A stretch of DNA of 64,000 nt, from assembly GCA_030066195.1 (NCBI GenBank), contig JASJCB010000003.1, positions 44,620-108,619 on the forward strand, read 5' to 3'. Under the pieces are notes generated by a model that did not search any database, was not told where the DNA came from, and saw nothing but the letters and a program-made list of their open reading frames with translations. Position numbers and translations under genes: made by a program. Below are positions 41,529-51,375 of the stretch, one piece after another (positions within the stretch are counted from its first letter, which is position 1; each line of letters opens with the position of its first letter). The stretch is from Acidobacteriota bacterium (GTDB lineage Bacteria; Acidobacteriota; Holophagae; Acanthopleuribacterales; Acanthopleuribacteraceae).

Positions 41529-42077
41529 CTAGTTGGTCGAAGAATAGGTTCTCCGGTGTTCGGCCATCAATTGCATGGCTTTTTCCATGTCAGACAAGGA
41601 AGTGTGGCTGAGGACTTTATTGTTTTCGATTTCAAGGACGACGATCATATCTATATTGGCCGTCAAGGGGGGGAGGTCTTTCATGGGCACGGTCGCGGTG
41701 ACATTGAGAGTATAGACAGCCAGCCGACCGACAAAGAAGTTGGACCTGGTTTCGAAGCGAAGGTCTTTGATTTCGGCCATGGACTTTTGTAACTTCTCTT
41801 TTATTGCTGCCTTACCCGTGGGAACGGCCTCGCAATAGGAACCCTCCTCGCCCGTCGAGCCGTTGAGCTTTTGGACGGAGGCGTAGCCCGCATCCTGGTA
41901 GGTCGATTTGTCGGTGTAGAAGGACGCTACTTTATCTACGTTGCGCTGTTCATAGGCAGCCATGTAACTTTGGGCGGTCGCCTTGACACTTTCGCCTACG
42001 ACCTTATAATCACCGCCCTCACCCGCAAAAGTGGTGACAGATGTGATAAGAAGAAACAGGGGGAGAAGTTTTTTCAT
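41529..42077 (-). CDS. Secreted NTF2/SnoaL-like protein, unknown
   Basis: The 182-residue product has a signal peptide (MKKLLPLFLLITSVTTFAGEG) and a domain of about 150 residues of the NTF2/SnoaL type: an N-terminal helix AQSYMAAYEQRNVDKVASFYTDK, then strands including IDMIVVLEIENNKVLSHTSLSD. Such domains bind small molecules or act as minor isomerases, but no catalytic pattern is clear here. The ATG has GAGG eight bases upstream. Probably periplasmic. Confidence 0.6.
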   Translation of the reverse strand: MKKLLPLFLLITSVTTFAGEGGDYKVVGESVKATAQSYMAAYEQRNVDKVASFYTDKSTYQDAGYASVQKLNGSTGEEGSYCEAVPTGKAAIKEKLQKSMAEIKDLRFETRSNFFVGRLAVYTLNVTATVPMKDLPPLTANIDMIVVLEIENNKVLSHTSLSDMEKAMQLMAEHRRTYSSTN

Positions 42078-42606
42078 CGGTATACCTCGCTGGTCGATAA
42101 TAGTGAGGCAATCGAAGTTCGGTAACCCGTGAAAAATCTTCGTTTGCCGTCACACCTCGTAACATGCGGACACTGCTGCTGAAATGCTTGAAATTGGAGT
42201 GAAACCTTCTGAAATTTTCTGAAATCCCTTCTAAGGCGCTGATGTTTCTATCGTTTACGTAGTGATAAAAAGTAAAGGGGAAAATGCGGAACAGCCACTG
42301 AAGGCTACTCCTTGTTGCTTTTGGATGATAGATGGAAGGAAATGTATCCAAACACGAAACATTGCCCAAAAAATGCACTGTACAAAACGCCGGCTCGGCT
42401 ATCAGGACTATTAGAAAAACGGCCCCGTGGAGTTGATTTGTGCAATAGTAGGGGGCCGAATCGTTACAGGTCACTAACCGGAGGGAAGCTGCTGCATTTA
42501 AGGGATATTTTATCCAAATGGTTGTACCGGAAACATAAGAACGCTTATAATGAGTCCGGCTGAAGGGCTAATGTGAATGAAGAAACCAATTAGAAAAGGA
42601 TGAATA
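42078..42606. other. Intergenic region between divergent genes, nothing recognised
   Basis: This 0.53 kb AT-richer gap must carry promoters for both the secreted protein (minus) and the winged-helix gene (plus). Short open frames are present but lack ribosome sites. No repeat or RNA gene is seen. Confidence 0.45.
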
Positions 42607-43071
42607 ATGGGCAAATTACGTCTTGAACCCAAAAAACAATCCATGGACGCCGACCGTTATGCAAAGTTGCGGAAAACCTTACAGAGCGCCAGGAGCGCCG
42701 CTGCAGATGCGCGCGTGTTCTGGGATCTCGATGAGGGGGAGAATATCAATGAGGTACGCCGCGATTTTCAAGAGGTTGCCGAGAAGGAAAAAATTGCCCT
42801 GGTAATCCGCCGACCCAGAGGCAAAAAGTGCTTGGAGTTTAAGTTCGAAAAGGATGCTGTCGTTACACCCAAGCGCATACCGGCAACAGAAAGCCAAAAC
42901 CGTATCGTCAATATTCTGGAAGAAGCCGGAGAGCCTCTGCGCAAGGGTGATATCGTTTCCAGGGCGGGCATCAGCAGCTCTACCTGGAACGCGCGCATTA
43001 AAGAGCTTCTGAAAACCGGAAAAGTTATACGCGAAGGAACATTAAGAGATTCCACCTATCGGCTTGGTTGA
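42607..43071 (+). CDS. Small winged-helix protein, unknown
   Basis: The 154-residue product has a basic, helical N-terminal half with no recognised domain. Its C-terminal half looks like a winged helix: NRIVNILEEAGEPLRKGDIVSRAGISSSTWNARIKELLKTGKVIREG, with a helix-turn-helix at SRAGISSSTWNARIKEL. It probably binds DNA. AAAGGAT precedes the ATG. No partner gene is adjacent; the next gene is convergent. Confidence 0.6.
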   Translation: MGKLRLEPKKQSMDADRYAKLRKTLQSARSAAADARVFWDLDEGENINEVRRDFQEVAEKEKIALVIRRPRGKKCLEFKFEKDAVVTPKRIPATESQNRIVNILEEAGEPLRKGDIVSRAGISSSTWNARIKELLKTGKVIREGTLRDSTYRLG

Positions 43072-43103
43072 GTTGCGGTAGATCATAACCGGCTTTACGA
43101 CGG

Positions 43104-45389
43104 CTAACGAACCATCGCGGTCAGCAGGCCGGATTCGGCGGGCAGGTCTCTGCGTACGCCGTCCACTTGTGCGGCCCGGTAGATTTCACCGCGGCGTTGC
43201 AGGTCGATGGTCCACTTCTTCGGGTAATTCCGGCGCAGATCTTCAATGGTGGTAACGGCCCGAGCATATTCGCCCATCTCGTAAGCGGATCTGGCGCGAT
43301 AAGCCAGGACCAGGTGTTCCATACCGGGGAACTTCAAACCTTCCAGGAGCGCCGCGGCTCGGGCCCATTCTCCCTTGTCCATATTGAAGCGAGCCTCGAA
43401 CAGGTCGAAGTAATCCTTGCCGCCCTTGGGCATCAAACGGCGCGCCGCATCCAGGTGATAGCGGACCGCGGTGTGATCTCCCTCTTCCAGGCCGAGCAGG
43501 ATCAGGACGAAATGGGGCTCTACCTTCTCCCGGTCCAGACCGATGCGTTCAAACAATTGAAGCGATTGTTGGAGTAGATCTCGCGGTTGCCGGAATTCCG
43601 GCTTCCCGCTTGTTACCGATTTGCCCAGGTAAGCGGTACCCAGCATGTGCAGCACGCGGGCTTCGGAGGTAACCGCCTTCAGGTCGCGTACAATTTCCAA
43701 GGCCTGCTCCAGGGGTTCCACGGCCTTGTCGAACACAAAACCCTGGATGTGGGTCATGCCGAGGGCGCCCAGGGCAAGGCCGGTGCCCGCCTTGTCTTGA
43801 AGCGCGCGAAACAGCTCCAGGGCCTCGGTGATATAGTGGTTGCGTTTGTCCCCGGCGCAGGCGTTGTTGGCGCCCAAGGCCAGCAGGGTATAGGCCTGGC
43901 GACGCAGGTGACCCAGTTCTCGATAATAGGCCAAAGCCAGTTCGAGCCGGTCCCTTTGAGCGGCTGTCTCGCCTTCATGTCGGTACGGATTTCGGCCCAG
44001 GTAGAACAGGCTGTCGGCCTGGCCGCGCAGTCCTTGCAGGCTCCCGGACACCTCGGCCACCCGTTTCATCAAGGCATTGAATTCCTCGGTTTTGCCCTGG
44101 CGCATGCGCAGGTCGGCCATGTTGAACAGAACCTCGGCCACAAGTCCGGTGTCCTTGACGTCATCGCAAAGGCGATGTGCCTCGGCCAGATGGTGCCCGG
44201 CCGATTCCATGTCGCCGCGACGCAGGGTAATGGAACCGATCCCATTGGCGGCGAACACGCGCAGGGTTATATCGGAGCGCACCTGCTCCGAACCGGCTAC
44301 CGTTCGCCAGTTCTCCAGGCTTTGGTCCCAGGCGCCCAACTGATACTGGGCCAGGGCCAGTTGTGCCCGAGCCCAGGTGAATCGGGGATCGTGGATCAGG
44401 GCCGCCTCGAAGTAGTGACGAGCCAGCGGCGCCCCTCGCGTGTTCAGGGCTTCCAAGCCCCGTGCGTAGTCGCGATTGGCCTTTTCCGAGCGGCTGTAGA
44501 CCGGATCCGCTTCCAATTCCTCGCCCAGTAACTCCCGGTTTAATCGGGAAACCAACTCGGGGACGGAACTGGAAAGGTCTCCGAAGGACATGGAGCCCCG
44601 TTCAGAACGGTCCCGGCCTTGGAGGAGGTAGTCAAAGCGCAGCCTGGTATCCTGGCGGTGAACCTCGCCGATCAGCACCACATGGGCGTCGGCTTCCTTG
44701 AGCAGGGCTTTGTAGTCCTCCGTCGACAGTTGATCACGTCGCTTACCCAACTCCGCGAGTGCGGTGTGAGCCGCCATGGCCGGCAGGGTTTCCAAGCGTT
44801 GCCCACGCCCCAACTGGCCGGCGACCATATCGCTGAGCCCCTGTTCCAACCACTGGTATTGCTCGTCGCCGGTTTGGTTGAGGAAGGGCATCACCACCAC
44901 GCGCAATACTTCCGCGCCGGCAGCCATGGTTTGGTCTTTTTGGTTGTTCAGCCAATACAACAACGCGGTGGAAAGGACGATCAGCAGCAGGGCGGGCAGG
45001 GTGAGCAAACGCCAGGGCCGTTTCGGCTCCGGCGTGACCTTGAAATCGGCTTCTTCCCGGGGGGTCGATGATTCGACTTCGTTCACCGGTTCGAAAATCC
45101 AACGATAGCCGCGTTTTGGGAAGGTCTTAATATAGGCGGGGTTGCGCGGCGAGTCCCCGAAGACTCGGCGCAGTTCCTTGACCGATTGCATGAGCACATT
45201 GTCGCTGACGGCCGCGTCTTCCCACACGGTTTCCAGCAGTTCTTCCTTGGTGACGATGCGCTCCCTTTGTCGAATCAGGTAACAAAGCAGGGTGGCCGTG
45301 ATGGGACGTAAGGCCACCGGTTCACCATTCCGGCTAAGAGAAGCTTTTTCGCAGCACAGACGATAAGGTCCAAAATCAAAAATGCTCAT
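43104..45389 (-). CDS. CadC-like winged-helix membrane regulator with TPR domain
   Basis: The 761-residue product has an OmpR/PhoB-type winged helix in residues ~1-103 (FGPYRLCCEKASLSRNGEPVALRP; VTKEELLETVWEDAAVSDNVLMQSVKELRRVFGD; KTFPKRGYRWIFEPV). One membrane helix follows (~124-145, RLLTLPALLLIVLSTALLYW), then a TolB-N-like segment (VVVMPFLNQTGDEQYQWLEQGLSDMV) and a long array of TPR-like helices to the C-terminus. It is a one-component membrane regulator that senses something outside or at the membrane and binds DNA inside. The next gene upstream, a GT39-like enzyme, is on the same strand with 63 bp between. Confidence 0.88.
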   Translation of the reverse strand: MSIFDFGPYRLCCEKASLSRNGEPVALRPITATLLCYLIRQRERIVTKEELLETVWEDAAVSDNVLMQSVKELRRVFGDSPRNPAYIKTFPKRGYRWIFEPVNEVESSTPREEADFKVTPEPKRPWRLLTLPALLLIVLSTALLYWLNNQKDQTMAAGAEVLRVVVMPFLNQTGDEQYQWLEQGLSDMVAGQLGRGQRLETLPAMAAHTALAELGKRRDQLSTEDYKALLKEADAHVVLIGEVHRQDTRLRFDYLLQGRDRSERGSMSFGDLSSSVPELVSRLNRELLGEELEADPVYSRSEKANRDYARGLEALNTRGAPLARHYFEAALIHDPRFTWARAQLALAQYQLGAWDQSLENWRTVAGSEQVRSDITLRVFAANGIGSITLRRGDMESAGHHLAEAHRLCDDVKDTGLVAEVLFNMADLRMRQGKTEEFNALMKRVAEVSGSLQGLRGQADSLFYLGRNPYRHEGETAAQRDRLELALAYYRELGHLRRQAYTLLALGANNACAGDKRNHYITEALELFRALQDKAGTGLALGALGMTHIQGFVFDKAVEPLEQALEIVRDLKAVTSEARVLHMLGTAYLGKSVTSGKPEFRQPRDLLQQSLQLFERIGLDREKVEPHFVLILLGLEEGDHTAVRYHLDAARRLMPKGGKDYFDLFEARFNMDKGEWARAAALLEGLKFPGMEHLVLAYRARSAYEMGEYARAVTTIEDLRRNYPKKWTIDLQRRGEIYRAAQVDGVRRDLPAESGLLTAMVR

Positions 45390-45452
45390 ATCGATCCCTA
45401 AGCCTGTATACGTGGCAAGTACCGATTCGGCTTAGGGAAAGGAGCGATTTTC

Positions 45453-47516
45453 CTATTTGATCGAGCGTCCCGGCAGGCACCAGGCTTCCATGGCCAGGCG
45501 ACCTTGCATGGTCTCGTCACCTACTTGGAAGGAGCCCGGCAGGGTTTTGTCGGCCCAGATGGTGACCGCATCGAGCGGCTTTGCGTTCGGGCTTTCCAGG
45601 GTGAATCGGTAGGTTTTTCCTCGTGAATCCAATGGTGGGAAGTCCAGTTGCAACCAGGCGTTGTCGGTCATGGTCGCGGTAGATATCGATTGAGTCCAGG
45701 CGGTCTCCGTCGAACCGTCTTCGGCGACTTCGAGCAGGGATACGATCAGGGTTGCCTGATTGACCCGTTGATGGGTCGCCATGAACAGGCGCAGACGCGT
45801 CAAGCCGGGGTAGCGACAGTGGAACTCGCTGACGACCGGACGTTCGGGGAGGATTTCGCCCACGGAGAACGGTTGTTCGGGCGGTGCGTGGGGATCGGTC
45901 TTCCATTCCGGATTAGCCTGGCGGAAGATACGGTAGAGCACGTATTCCTCAACCCGCTCCCGGGAGAAGACGAACGGCATCAGGCCCCTTGTATGCAGAA
46001 AGAACCCGGCGCCGGCGGCTCGGTTCATGGTGCGGATCGGCAGCCGGCTATCGATGGTTTCCCGGAAAACCTCCTCCCATTGACGGTTCAAGGCATCGGG
46101 TATGCGGATACGGTCCGATTCTTGAGGAACCAGCAGGTAGAAGACGTCCTCTTCCATGCCCGGCAGAAAATAGGTGAGGCCCGCCCGTTGCGCGCTGTAT
46201 TTGACGCCTTTCTCGCCGACGAAGTGGATGTCGGCATCGGGCAGGTCCAGCAGTTCGACCCTTTGGGCCTCGGCGTATCGCCAATCGGCAGCGGTAACCA
46301 GAAGTCCCATGATGACGGACAGCGCGAGGGGGATGTAGAGGGGAAGCAGGCTCTTGTTGACGGGCGGGCGGTAGAGCTTCAGGGCGAATAGAAAAGCCGC
46401 GCCCAGCAGCACGAAGACGTAACGCGGCGCCGCAAAGGCGGCAACGGCGACTTGGAACACGGCCAGACCGGCGGCGCTGACCAGCAAGGCGGCGGCCACG
46501 GCATGATCGGCATCGTTGCTGAAGCGAAACCGGCGCATGATTCGCAGGCTCAGGGGAATAACCGCCAGGCCCAGGGTGAACCAGAACCAGGCCGACAAGT
46601 TGTTGCCCCAAACGGGACCCTCGAAGAGAAAGGCGGTCAAAGCCAGGGCCCATCCGGCCAGGATCAGCCAGGTCTTGCGATCGCGCAGGGCAACGAGGAA
46701 GAACAAGCCGGGGCCGGCCCCCAGGTAAAGCAACATAACGCGCAGCTTGACCCACATGTTCTCCAACATCATGCCGCGCCGGACCTCGGTGGCGATGCTC
46801 AATTCCTCCCGGGGCGGCGCGAAATAGGGGAAGAAGTCATAACGCAGCCAGATCGCGGTTACCCAGAGGGCGAACGGCAGCAGCGCGGCCGCGGTCCAAA
46901 CCAGGGCGATTCGTCCGCGTGCGCGCATCAGGCCCATGACCGGCAGCACCAGGGCCAGACCCAGCGCTTGATAAGCGGTGAAGCAGGCGAGCAGGGTTGC
47001 CGCGGCGGCTCCCAAATGCCAGGGCGACCACCAACGCCTTTCCAGGGCTCGATCCCAACAGGTAATCGCGGTGAACCAGAAGGCGAACATGGCGGTATCG
47101 GTCATCAGGTTGGTGGCAATGGGTAAGAACATGGGTCCCAGCGTCAAACCCAAGGCCAGGTAGGGGCTCGCCTTGCACCAACGGACAATCAGGTCGGCCG
47201 TGGCCAGGGTAGCGAGCAGGAGGAAGGGGAAAAAGGCGAGATGCAGGACGACCAGGTTTTCGGGGCCGAAGAAAAAGGAAACGGTTTTGATCCAGTAGGG
47301 GATGAACGGCGGATGGGTGGACTCGAAGACCACAAGGTCCTTCAAAACCATGCCCTGCCAGACATAATCGCCGACGATGCAGCGGGTAGGGTCCTTCGTG
47401 AGCAGTCGGGCGTAGTCCAGGAAAACGAAATCGTCGTAGTTGACGCCCTTGGTGATGAAGGGTAGATAGGCCGCGAAACACAGGCCGGAAAGGATGAGAA
47501 AGGTTTTTCGGGTCAA
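45453..47516 (-). CDS. GT39/ArnT-like membrane glycosyltransferase
   Basis: The 687-residue product has about 11 membrane helices in its first 430 residues and a soluble C-terminal part. The first loop holds NYDDFVFLDYARLL, with the acidic pair used by lipid-linked sugar transferases of the GT39/GT83 type, and later ESTHPPFIPYWIK, the HPP motif. It would use a polyprenyl-phosphate sugar to glycosylate a protein or lipid in the envelope. The frame starts with TTG at 47516 and no strong ribosome site, so the exact start is uncertain, although the first membrane helix begins a few residues later. Confidence 0.8.
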   Translation of the reverse strand: MTRKTFLILSGLCFAAYLPFITKGVNYDDFVFLDYARLLTKDPTRCIVGDYVWQGMVLKDLVVFESTHPPFIPYWIKTVSFFFGPENLVVLHLAFFPFLLLATLATADLIVRWCKASPYLALGLTLGPMFLPIATNLMTDTAMFAFWFTAITCWDRALERRWWSPWHLGAAAATLLACFTAYQALGLALVLPVMGLMRARGRIALVWTAAALLPFALWVTAIWLRYDFFPYFAPPREELSIATEVRRGMMLENMWVKLRVMLLYLGAGPGLFFLVALRDRKTWLILAGWALALTAFLFEGPVWGNNLSAWFWFTLGLAVIPLSLRIMRRFRFSNDADHAVAAALLVSAAGLAVFQVAVAAFAAPRYVFVLLGAAFLFALKLYRPPVNKSLLPLYIPLALSVIMGLLVTAADWRYAEAQRVELLDLPDADIHFVGEKGVKYSAQRAGLTYFLPGMEEDVFYLLVPQESDRIRIPDALNRQWEEVFRETIDSRLPIRTMNRAAGAGFFLHTRGLMPFVFSRERVEEYVLYRIFRQANPEWKTDPHAPPEQPFSVGEILPERPVVSEFHCRYPGLTRLRLFMATHQRVNQATLIVSLLEVAEDGSTETAWTQSISTATMTDNAWLQLDFPPLDSRGKTYRFTLESPNAKPLDAVTIWADKTLPGSFQVGDETMQGRLAMEAWCLPGRSIK

Positions 47517-47950
47517 GAGGGATACCGCCGTCAGGGAGCCGGGGCTCAGGTTGTCTCAACGCATCTTAGAGATTACGATGCCGACGCGCAAGGGATCAGA
47601 TGGTTGCGGCGTCAACCTACGCGTAATACGGCAGGTTACGGAAGCCCGCGGAATGCCGCCCGACCCGGCAGGAAAAAACGGGTTCGCAACGGTAACCCGG
47701 GTGTGGGTGACCTAAAACTCAAGTCAGGCTTGTGAATTCCGATTCAAAAAGTGGTATGCTGAAGTTTTATGCCTGAATTACCAAACATTACGGCTTGATG
47801 AATTCACCCAAGGTGCTCTAGAATTACCTTGAAAAAGGACATGTCATCCTCTAACATGTTGCCTCGTGCCTGGAGGTTGTTTCTCTTTTACGAAACACGC
47901 CCCCAACGTGGAAGGTAACACCGGTTTTGTGAAAGTGGGACAAATAGCAA
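47517..47950. other. Divergent intergenic region, cytochrome oxidase promoter area
   Basis: This 0.43 kb gap lies between the divergent GT39-like gene and the SCO/cytochrome oxidase operon. The only feature I can support is the promoter candidate at 47829-47857. Confidence 0.45.
47829..47857 (+). promoter_or_regulatory. Candidate promoter of the SCO/cytochrome oxidase operon
   Basis: TTGAAA (47829-47834) and TAACAT (47852-47857) are 17 bp apart, a reasonable sigma-70-type match about 95 bp before the SCO start codon. Confidence 0.4.
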
Positions 47951-48763
47951 ATGACAAAAACTGGATTATTACCGACCATTTTAATCGGCTTGTTGCCCCT
48001 GGGCGCATTTGCCCAGTTGGATACGAAGCCCCTGATTGAAGATGTAGGCATAGACGAGCATCTTGGCGAGCTGGTTGACCTGGAACTCGAGTTTACCGAT
48101 CGAAACGGCAAACAGGTCCGGTTGGCCGAGCTGCTCGAAGACGAAAAACCTACCATATTCGCGCCGGTGTATTACACCTGCCCCAGCCTGTGTACCCTGA
48201 TCCTGGACGGACAGCGTGACTTGATCAATGAATTGGAGTTGCAGTTGGGTGTTGATTACCGTGTCGTCAACATCAGCTTCAACCCTGAGAACACGCCCGA
48301 ACTGGCGCGGGACAAGGCGAACAATTACATCGCCACGCTCCGCGATCCACGTCCGGCCGATCATTGGTACTTTCTCACGGGAAAGGCCGGCCACATTCAG
48401 CGCTTTATGAATGCGGTGGGTTTTCGTTACAAAAAGATCGATGAGCTCTACAGTCACGCGAGCGTGCTGGTGCTGACCTCGCCCAAGGGCAAGATCACAC
48501 GATACATCTACGGGGTACAATTCGATCCCAAAACCGTGCGTATGGCGCTGATCGAGGCGTCGGACGGCAAGGTGGGGTCGACCTTGGAGCGCATGCTCAT
48601 CTACTGTTTCAAATACGATCCATTGGCGGGGAAATACGTTCCCTGGGCCTGGGGCTTCATGAGAATTGGTGCTGCTGCCTCAGCGCTCACGCTTTTGGTG
48701 CTCGTGGTCATCCTCTGGAAAGCGGAGTCAACTAGAAAACGGAGGCTAGGACAAGATGTCTAG
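47951..48763 (+). CDS. SCO1/SenC copper chaperone for cytochrome oxidase
   Basis: The 270-residue product has a signal peptide (MTKTGLLPTILIGLLPLGAFAQ), a thioredoxin-fold domain and a C-terminal membrane anchor (~240-258). The copper ligands are Cys77 and Cys81 (TCPSLC) and His169 (YSHASV), as in SCO1 proteins that deliver copper to the CuA site of subunit II. The gene overlaps coxB by eight bases, so it is the first gene of the oxidase operon. The ribosome site is weak. Confidence 0.94.
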   Translation: MTKTGLLPTILIGLLPLGAFAQLDTKPLIEDVGIDEHLGELVDLELEFTDRNGKQVRLAELLEDEKPTIFAPVYYTCPSLCTLILDGQRDLINELELQLGVDYRVVNISFNPENTPELARDKANNYIATLRDPRPADHWYFLTGKAGHIQRFMNAVGFRYKKIDELYSHASVLVLTSPKGKITRYIYGVQFDPKTVRMALIEASDGKVGSTLERMLIYCFKYDPLAGKYVPWAWGFMRIGAAASALTLLVLVVILWKAESTRKRRLGQDV

Positions 48764-49685
48764 TTTTTTTTCCAGTGTGACGGAACTGGGCGGTAAGGTC
48801 GATTTTATCCAGTTTTGGCTGATTCTATTGATGGTGTTCTGGTTTGTCGCCTGCAACGCCGTCATGATCTATCTGATGCTGCGATATCGCGAGAGAAGCC
48901 CGGATCAGAAAACGTCACCGATCAAGGGCAGCCATACCCTTGAATTTATCTGGACCGTGGTTCCCACCATCATCGTGGCCCTGATCTTCCTGTTCGGCGT
49001 GGGAGCCTGGAGCGAAATGCGGACCATGCCCACCGACGAAGACCGTTTGGAAATATCGGTCACCGGTCAGAAATGGTCCTGGTCCTACAAATATCCCGAC
49101 GGTCGCGTCGAAGCGTCCGATATGTACGTGCCCCAAGGAAAACCGGTTGTTTTGAAGATGAGATCGGTCGATGTATTGCACTCCTTCTTCATCCCCGAGT
49201 TTCGGGTGAAGGAGGACGTGGTTCCCTCCATTTATACCTATCTCTGGTTCAAAGCAGATGTTCCGGGCTCCTATCAGGTGTTCTGCACGGAGTATTGTGG
49301 GGACAACCACTCGGCCATGTTGGGTAAAGTGCATGTCTTGAGCCCTGAAGACTGGCAGAAATACATGAAAAACGAACTGTTCCCGGTGCTGACCCCCGTG
49401 GAAGAGGGCGAGCAGCTTTATGTGAAGCGCGCCTGTGTGGGTTGCCATTCCAAAGACGGATCGCCTGCCATCGGTCCCACCTTCCAAGGCCTCATGGGCC
49501 GTGAAGAGGAAATGGCGGACGGCACCATGATCGTTGTCGACGACAACTATCTGGTGGAATCCATCAAATACCCCAATCGGAAATTGGTGAAAGGTTACCC
49601 GGCCGGCCAGATGCCCTCGTACGACGGGCAGTTGACCGACGAGCAAATCGAAAACATCATCGCGTTTATCAAGACTTTGCAGTAG
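48756..49685 (+). CDS. coxB: Cytochrome c oxidase subunit II with fused cytochrome c (caa3 type)
   Basis: The 309-residue product has two membrane helices (~20-42, ~66-84) and a CuA domain with ligands His142, Cys177, Cys181, His185 and Met188 (FCTEYCGDNHSAM). A C-terminal cytochrome c domain has a CVGCH heme site (Cys227, Cys230, His231) and a later methionine (GQMPSY). The fused cytochrome c marks it as a caa3-type subunit II. There is no obvious lipoprotein box. AGGCTAGGACAAG precedes the ATG inside the end of the SCO gene. Confidence 0.96.
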   Translation: MSSFFSSVTELGGKVDFIQFWLILLMVFWFVACNAVMIYLMLRYRERSPDQKTSPIKGSHTLEFIWTVVPTIIVALIFLFGVGAWSEMRTMPTDEDRLEISVTGQKWSWSYKYPDGRVEASDMYVPQGKPVVLKMRSVDVLHSFFIPEFRVKEDVVPSIYTYLWFKADVPGSYQVFCTEYCGDNHSAMLGKVHVLSPEDWQKYMKNELFPVLTPVEEGEQLYVKRACVGCHSKDGSPAIGPTFQGLMGREEEMADGTMIVVDDNYLVESIKYPNRKLVKGYPAGQMPSYDGQLTDEQIENIIAFIKTLQ

Positions 49686-49699
49686 GAGAGACAGGAAGC

Positions 49700-51349
49700 A
49701 TGTCCAGCGCATCGCAAGAATATCAACCCTATCTTCAACCTGGTGGGTTCAAGAACTGGTTCTTTTCGGTAGATCACAAGCGCATCGGCCTGATGTACCT
49801 TTACAGCATCCTGATCTTTTTCCTGATCGCGGGTCTGTGCGCCATGGCTGTGCGGGCGGAGTTACTCTTCCCCAACGCCAATCACCAGATTTTTGACCAC
49901 CACGGTTACAACATCATGTTTACCCTGCACGGGGCGATTATGGTTTTCCTGTTTATCGTCCCCGGCATTCCCGCAACCCTGGGGAACTTCCTGCTGCCGA
50001 TTATGATCGGCGCCAAGGACGTTGCCTTCCCAAGGTTGAACATTCTCAGCTACTGGATCTACGTCGTCGGCGCGATTGCCGTCGTCTGGTCGCTGATCGG
50101 CCCACTGCCCAGTATCGAGAACGGTTTGATCAAATTCCCCGCCAACTGGCTGGATACCGGGTGGACCTTCTACACCCCCTATTCCATTCAGTCCTCCGCG
50201 GGCGTGATCCCCGTTACCCTGGGCGCCTTCATTCTGGGCTTTGCCTCCATCTTGACCGGCCTGAACTTCGTGGTCACCATCCACAAGTTCCGCGCTCCGG
50301 GCATGACCTGGCACCGCCTGCCGCTCTTCGTGTGGGCACTGTATTCCGCGTCCCTGATCCAGATCCTGGCCACGCCCATCATCGGCATCACCCTGGCGCT
50401 GCTGATTATGGAGCGCGTCCTGGAAATCGGTTTCTTCTCCGCCGCCCTGGGCGGTGACCCGATCCTGTTCGAGAATTTCTTCTGGTTCTACAGCCACCCG
50501 GTTGTTTACATCATGATCCTGCCCGCCATGGGTGTGGTCGCCGAGATCCTGCCGGTCTTCGCCAAGAAGCCTATCTTCGGTTACCGCGCCATCGCCTACT
50601 CCTCGCTGGCCATTGCGCTGGTGAGCTTCTTCGTGTGGGGTCACCACCTCTTCGTCTCCGGCATGAGTTACTGGTCGCGCTGGATCTTCTCGCTGCTGAC
50701 CTTTGCCGTTGCCATTCCAACCGCTATCAAGGTGTTCAACTGGATATCCACCTTATATAAAGGTTCCATCCGAATGGACACGCCGATGCTCTACGCCTGC
50801 GGCTTTATCTTCCTGTTCACCATCGCCGGTTTAACGGGTCTGCCGCTGGCCACGCTCTCCACCGACGTGTTCCTGCACGATACCTACTTCGTTGTGGCGC
50901 ACTTCCACTACACCATGCAAGGCGGCACCGTCGTCGCGCTGGTGGGCGGTCTCTACTTCTGGTGGCCCAAGATCTACGGCCGCATGTACAACGAGACCGT
51001 CGGGAAAATCGGCTTCTGGATGCTCTTCCTGGGCTTCAACGCCGCCTTCATGCCCCAGTTCATCCTGGGCTACATGGGCATGCCCCGCCGCTACGCGGAT
51101 TACCTGGGCGAGTTTGCCGAACTTCACTTCGCCTCCTCGCTGGGCGCCTTCATCAACGGCCTGGCTTACGTGGTGATCTTCGGCAACCTGCTGTGGGCCG
51201 CCAAACGCGGAAAAGTGGCTTCCAAGAACCCGTTCAACTCGCTCTCGCTGGAATGGACGGTTCCCAGCCCGCCGCCGCTGACCAACTTTGACGAAGTACC
51301 CACCGTAACCACCTGGACTTACGGTTACGGCGAAGAACAAAACGCCTGA
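49700..51349 (+). CDS. coxA: Cytochrome c oxidase subunit I, A2 subtype
   Basis: The 549-residue product is a 12-helix heme-copper oxidase subunit I. Ligands visible are His77 (low-spin heme), His266 with Tyr270 (cross-linked CuB pair), His315-His316 (CuB) and His401/His403 (heme a3 and low-spin heme, VVAHFHYTM). Around the CuB histidine it reads FYSHPVVY rather than the GHPEVY of A1 oxidases; a Tyr-Ser pair here defines the A2 group, as in Rhodothermus. It reduces oxygen to water and pumps protons. It lies 14 bp after coxB. Confidence 0.97.
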   Translation: MSSASQEYQPYLQPGGFKNWFFSVDHKRIGLMYLYSILIFFLIAGLCAMAVRAELLFPNANHQIFDHHGYNIMFTLHGAIMVFLFIVPGIPATLGNFLLPIMIGAKDVAFPRLNILSYWIYVVGAIAVVWSLIGPLPSIENGLIKFPANWLDTGWTFYTPYSIQSSAGVIPVTLGAFILGFASILTGLNFVVTIHKFRAPGMTWHRLPLFVWALYSASLIQILATPIIGITLALLIMERVLEIGFFSAALGGDPILFENFFWFYSHPVVYIMILPAMGVVAEILPVFAKKPIFGYRAIAYSSLAIALVSFFVWGHHLFVSGMSYWSRWIFSLLTFAVAIPTAIKVFNWISTLYKGSIRMDTPMLYACGFIFLFTIAGLTGLPLATLSTDVFLHDTYFVVAHFHYTMQGGTVVALVGGLYFWWPKIYGRMYNETVGKIGFWMLFLGFNAAFMPQFILGYMGMPRRYADYLGEFAELHFASSLGAFINGLAYVVIFGNLLWAAKRGKVASKNPFNSLSLEWTVPSPPPLTNFDEVPTVTTWTYGYGEEQNA

Positions 51350-51375
51350 CGGATGGAATGTAGAGGATTGTAACT

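Noticed and set aside
42019..42474. A reverse open frame upstream of the secreted NTF2-like gene
   Set aside because: It has no ribosome site, unusual composition, and covers the region that must hold the promoters of two divergent genes.
45648..46391. Forward open frames antisense to the GT39-like gene
   Set aside because: They mirror the high-GC reverse gene, which has convincing membrane helices and family motifs.
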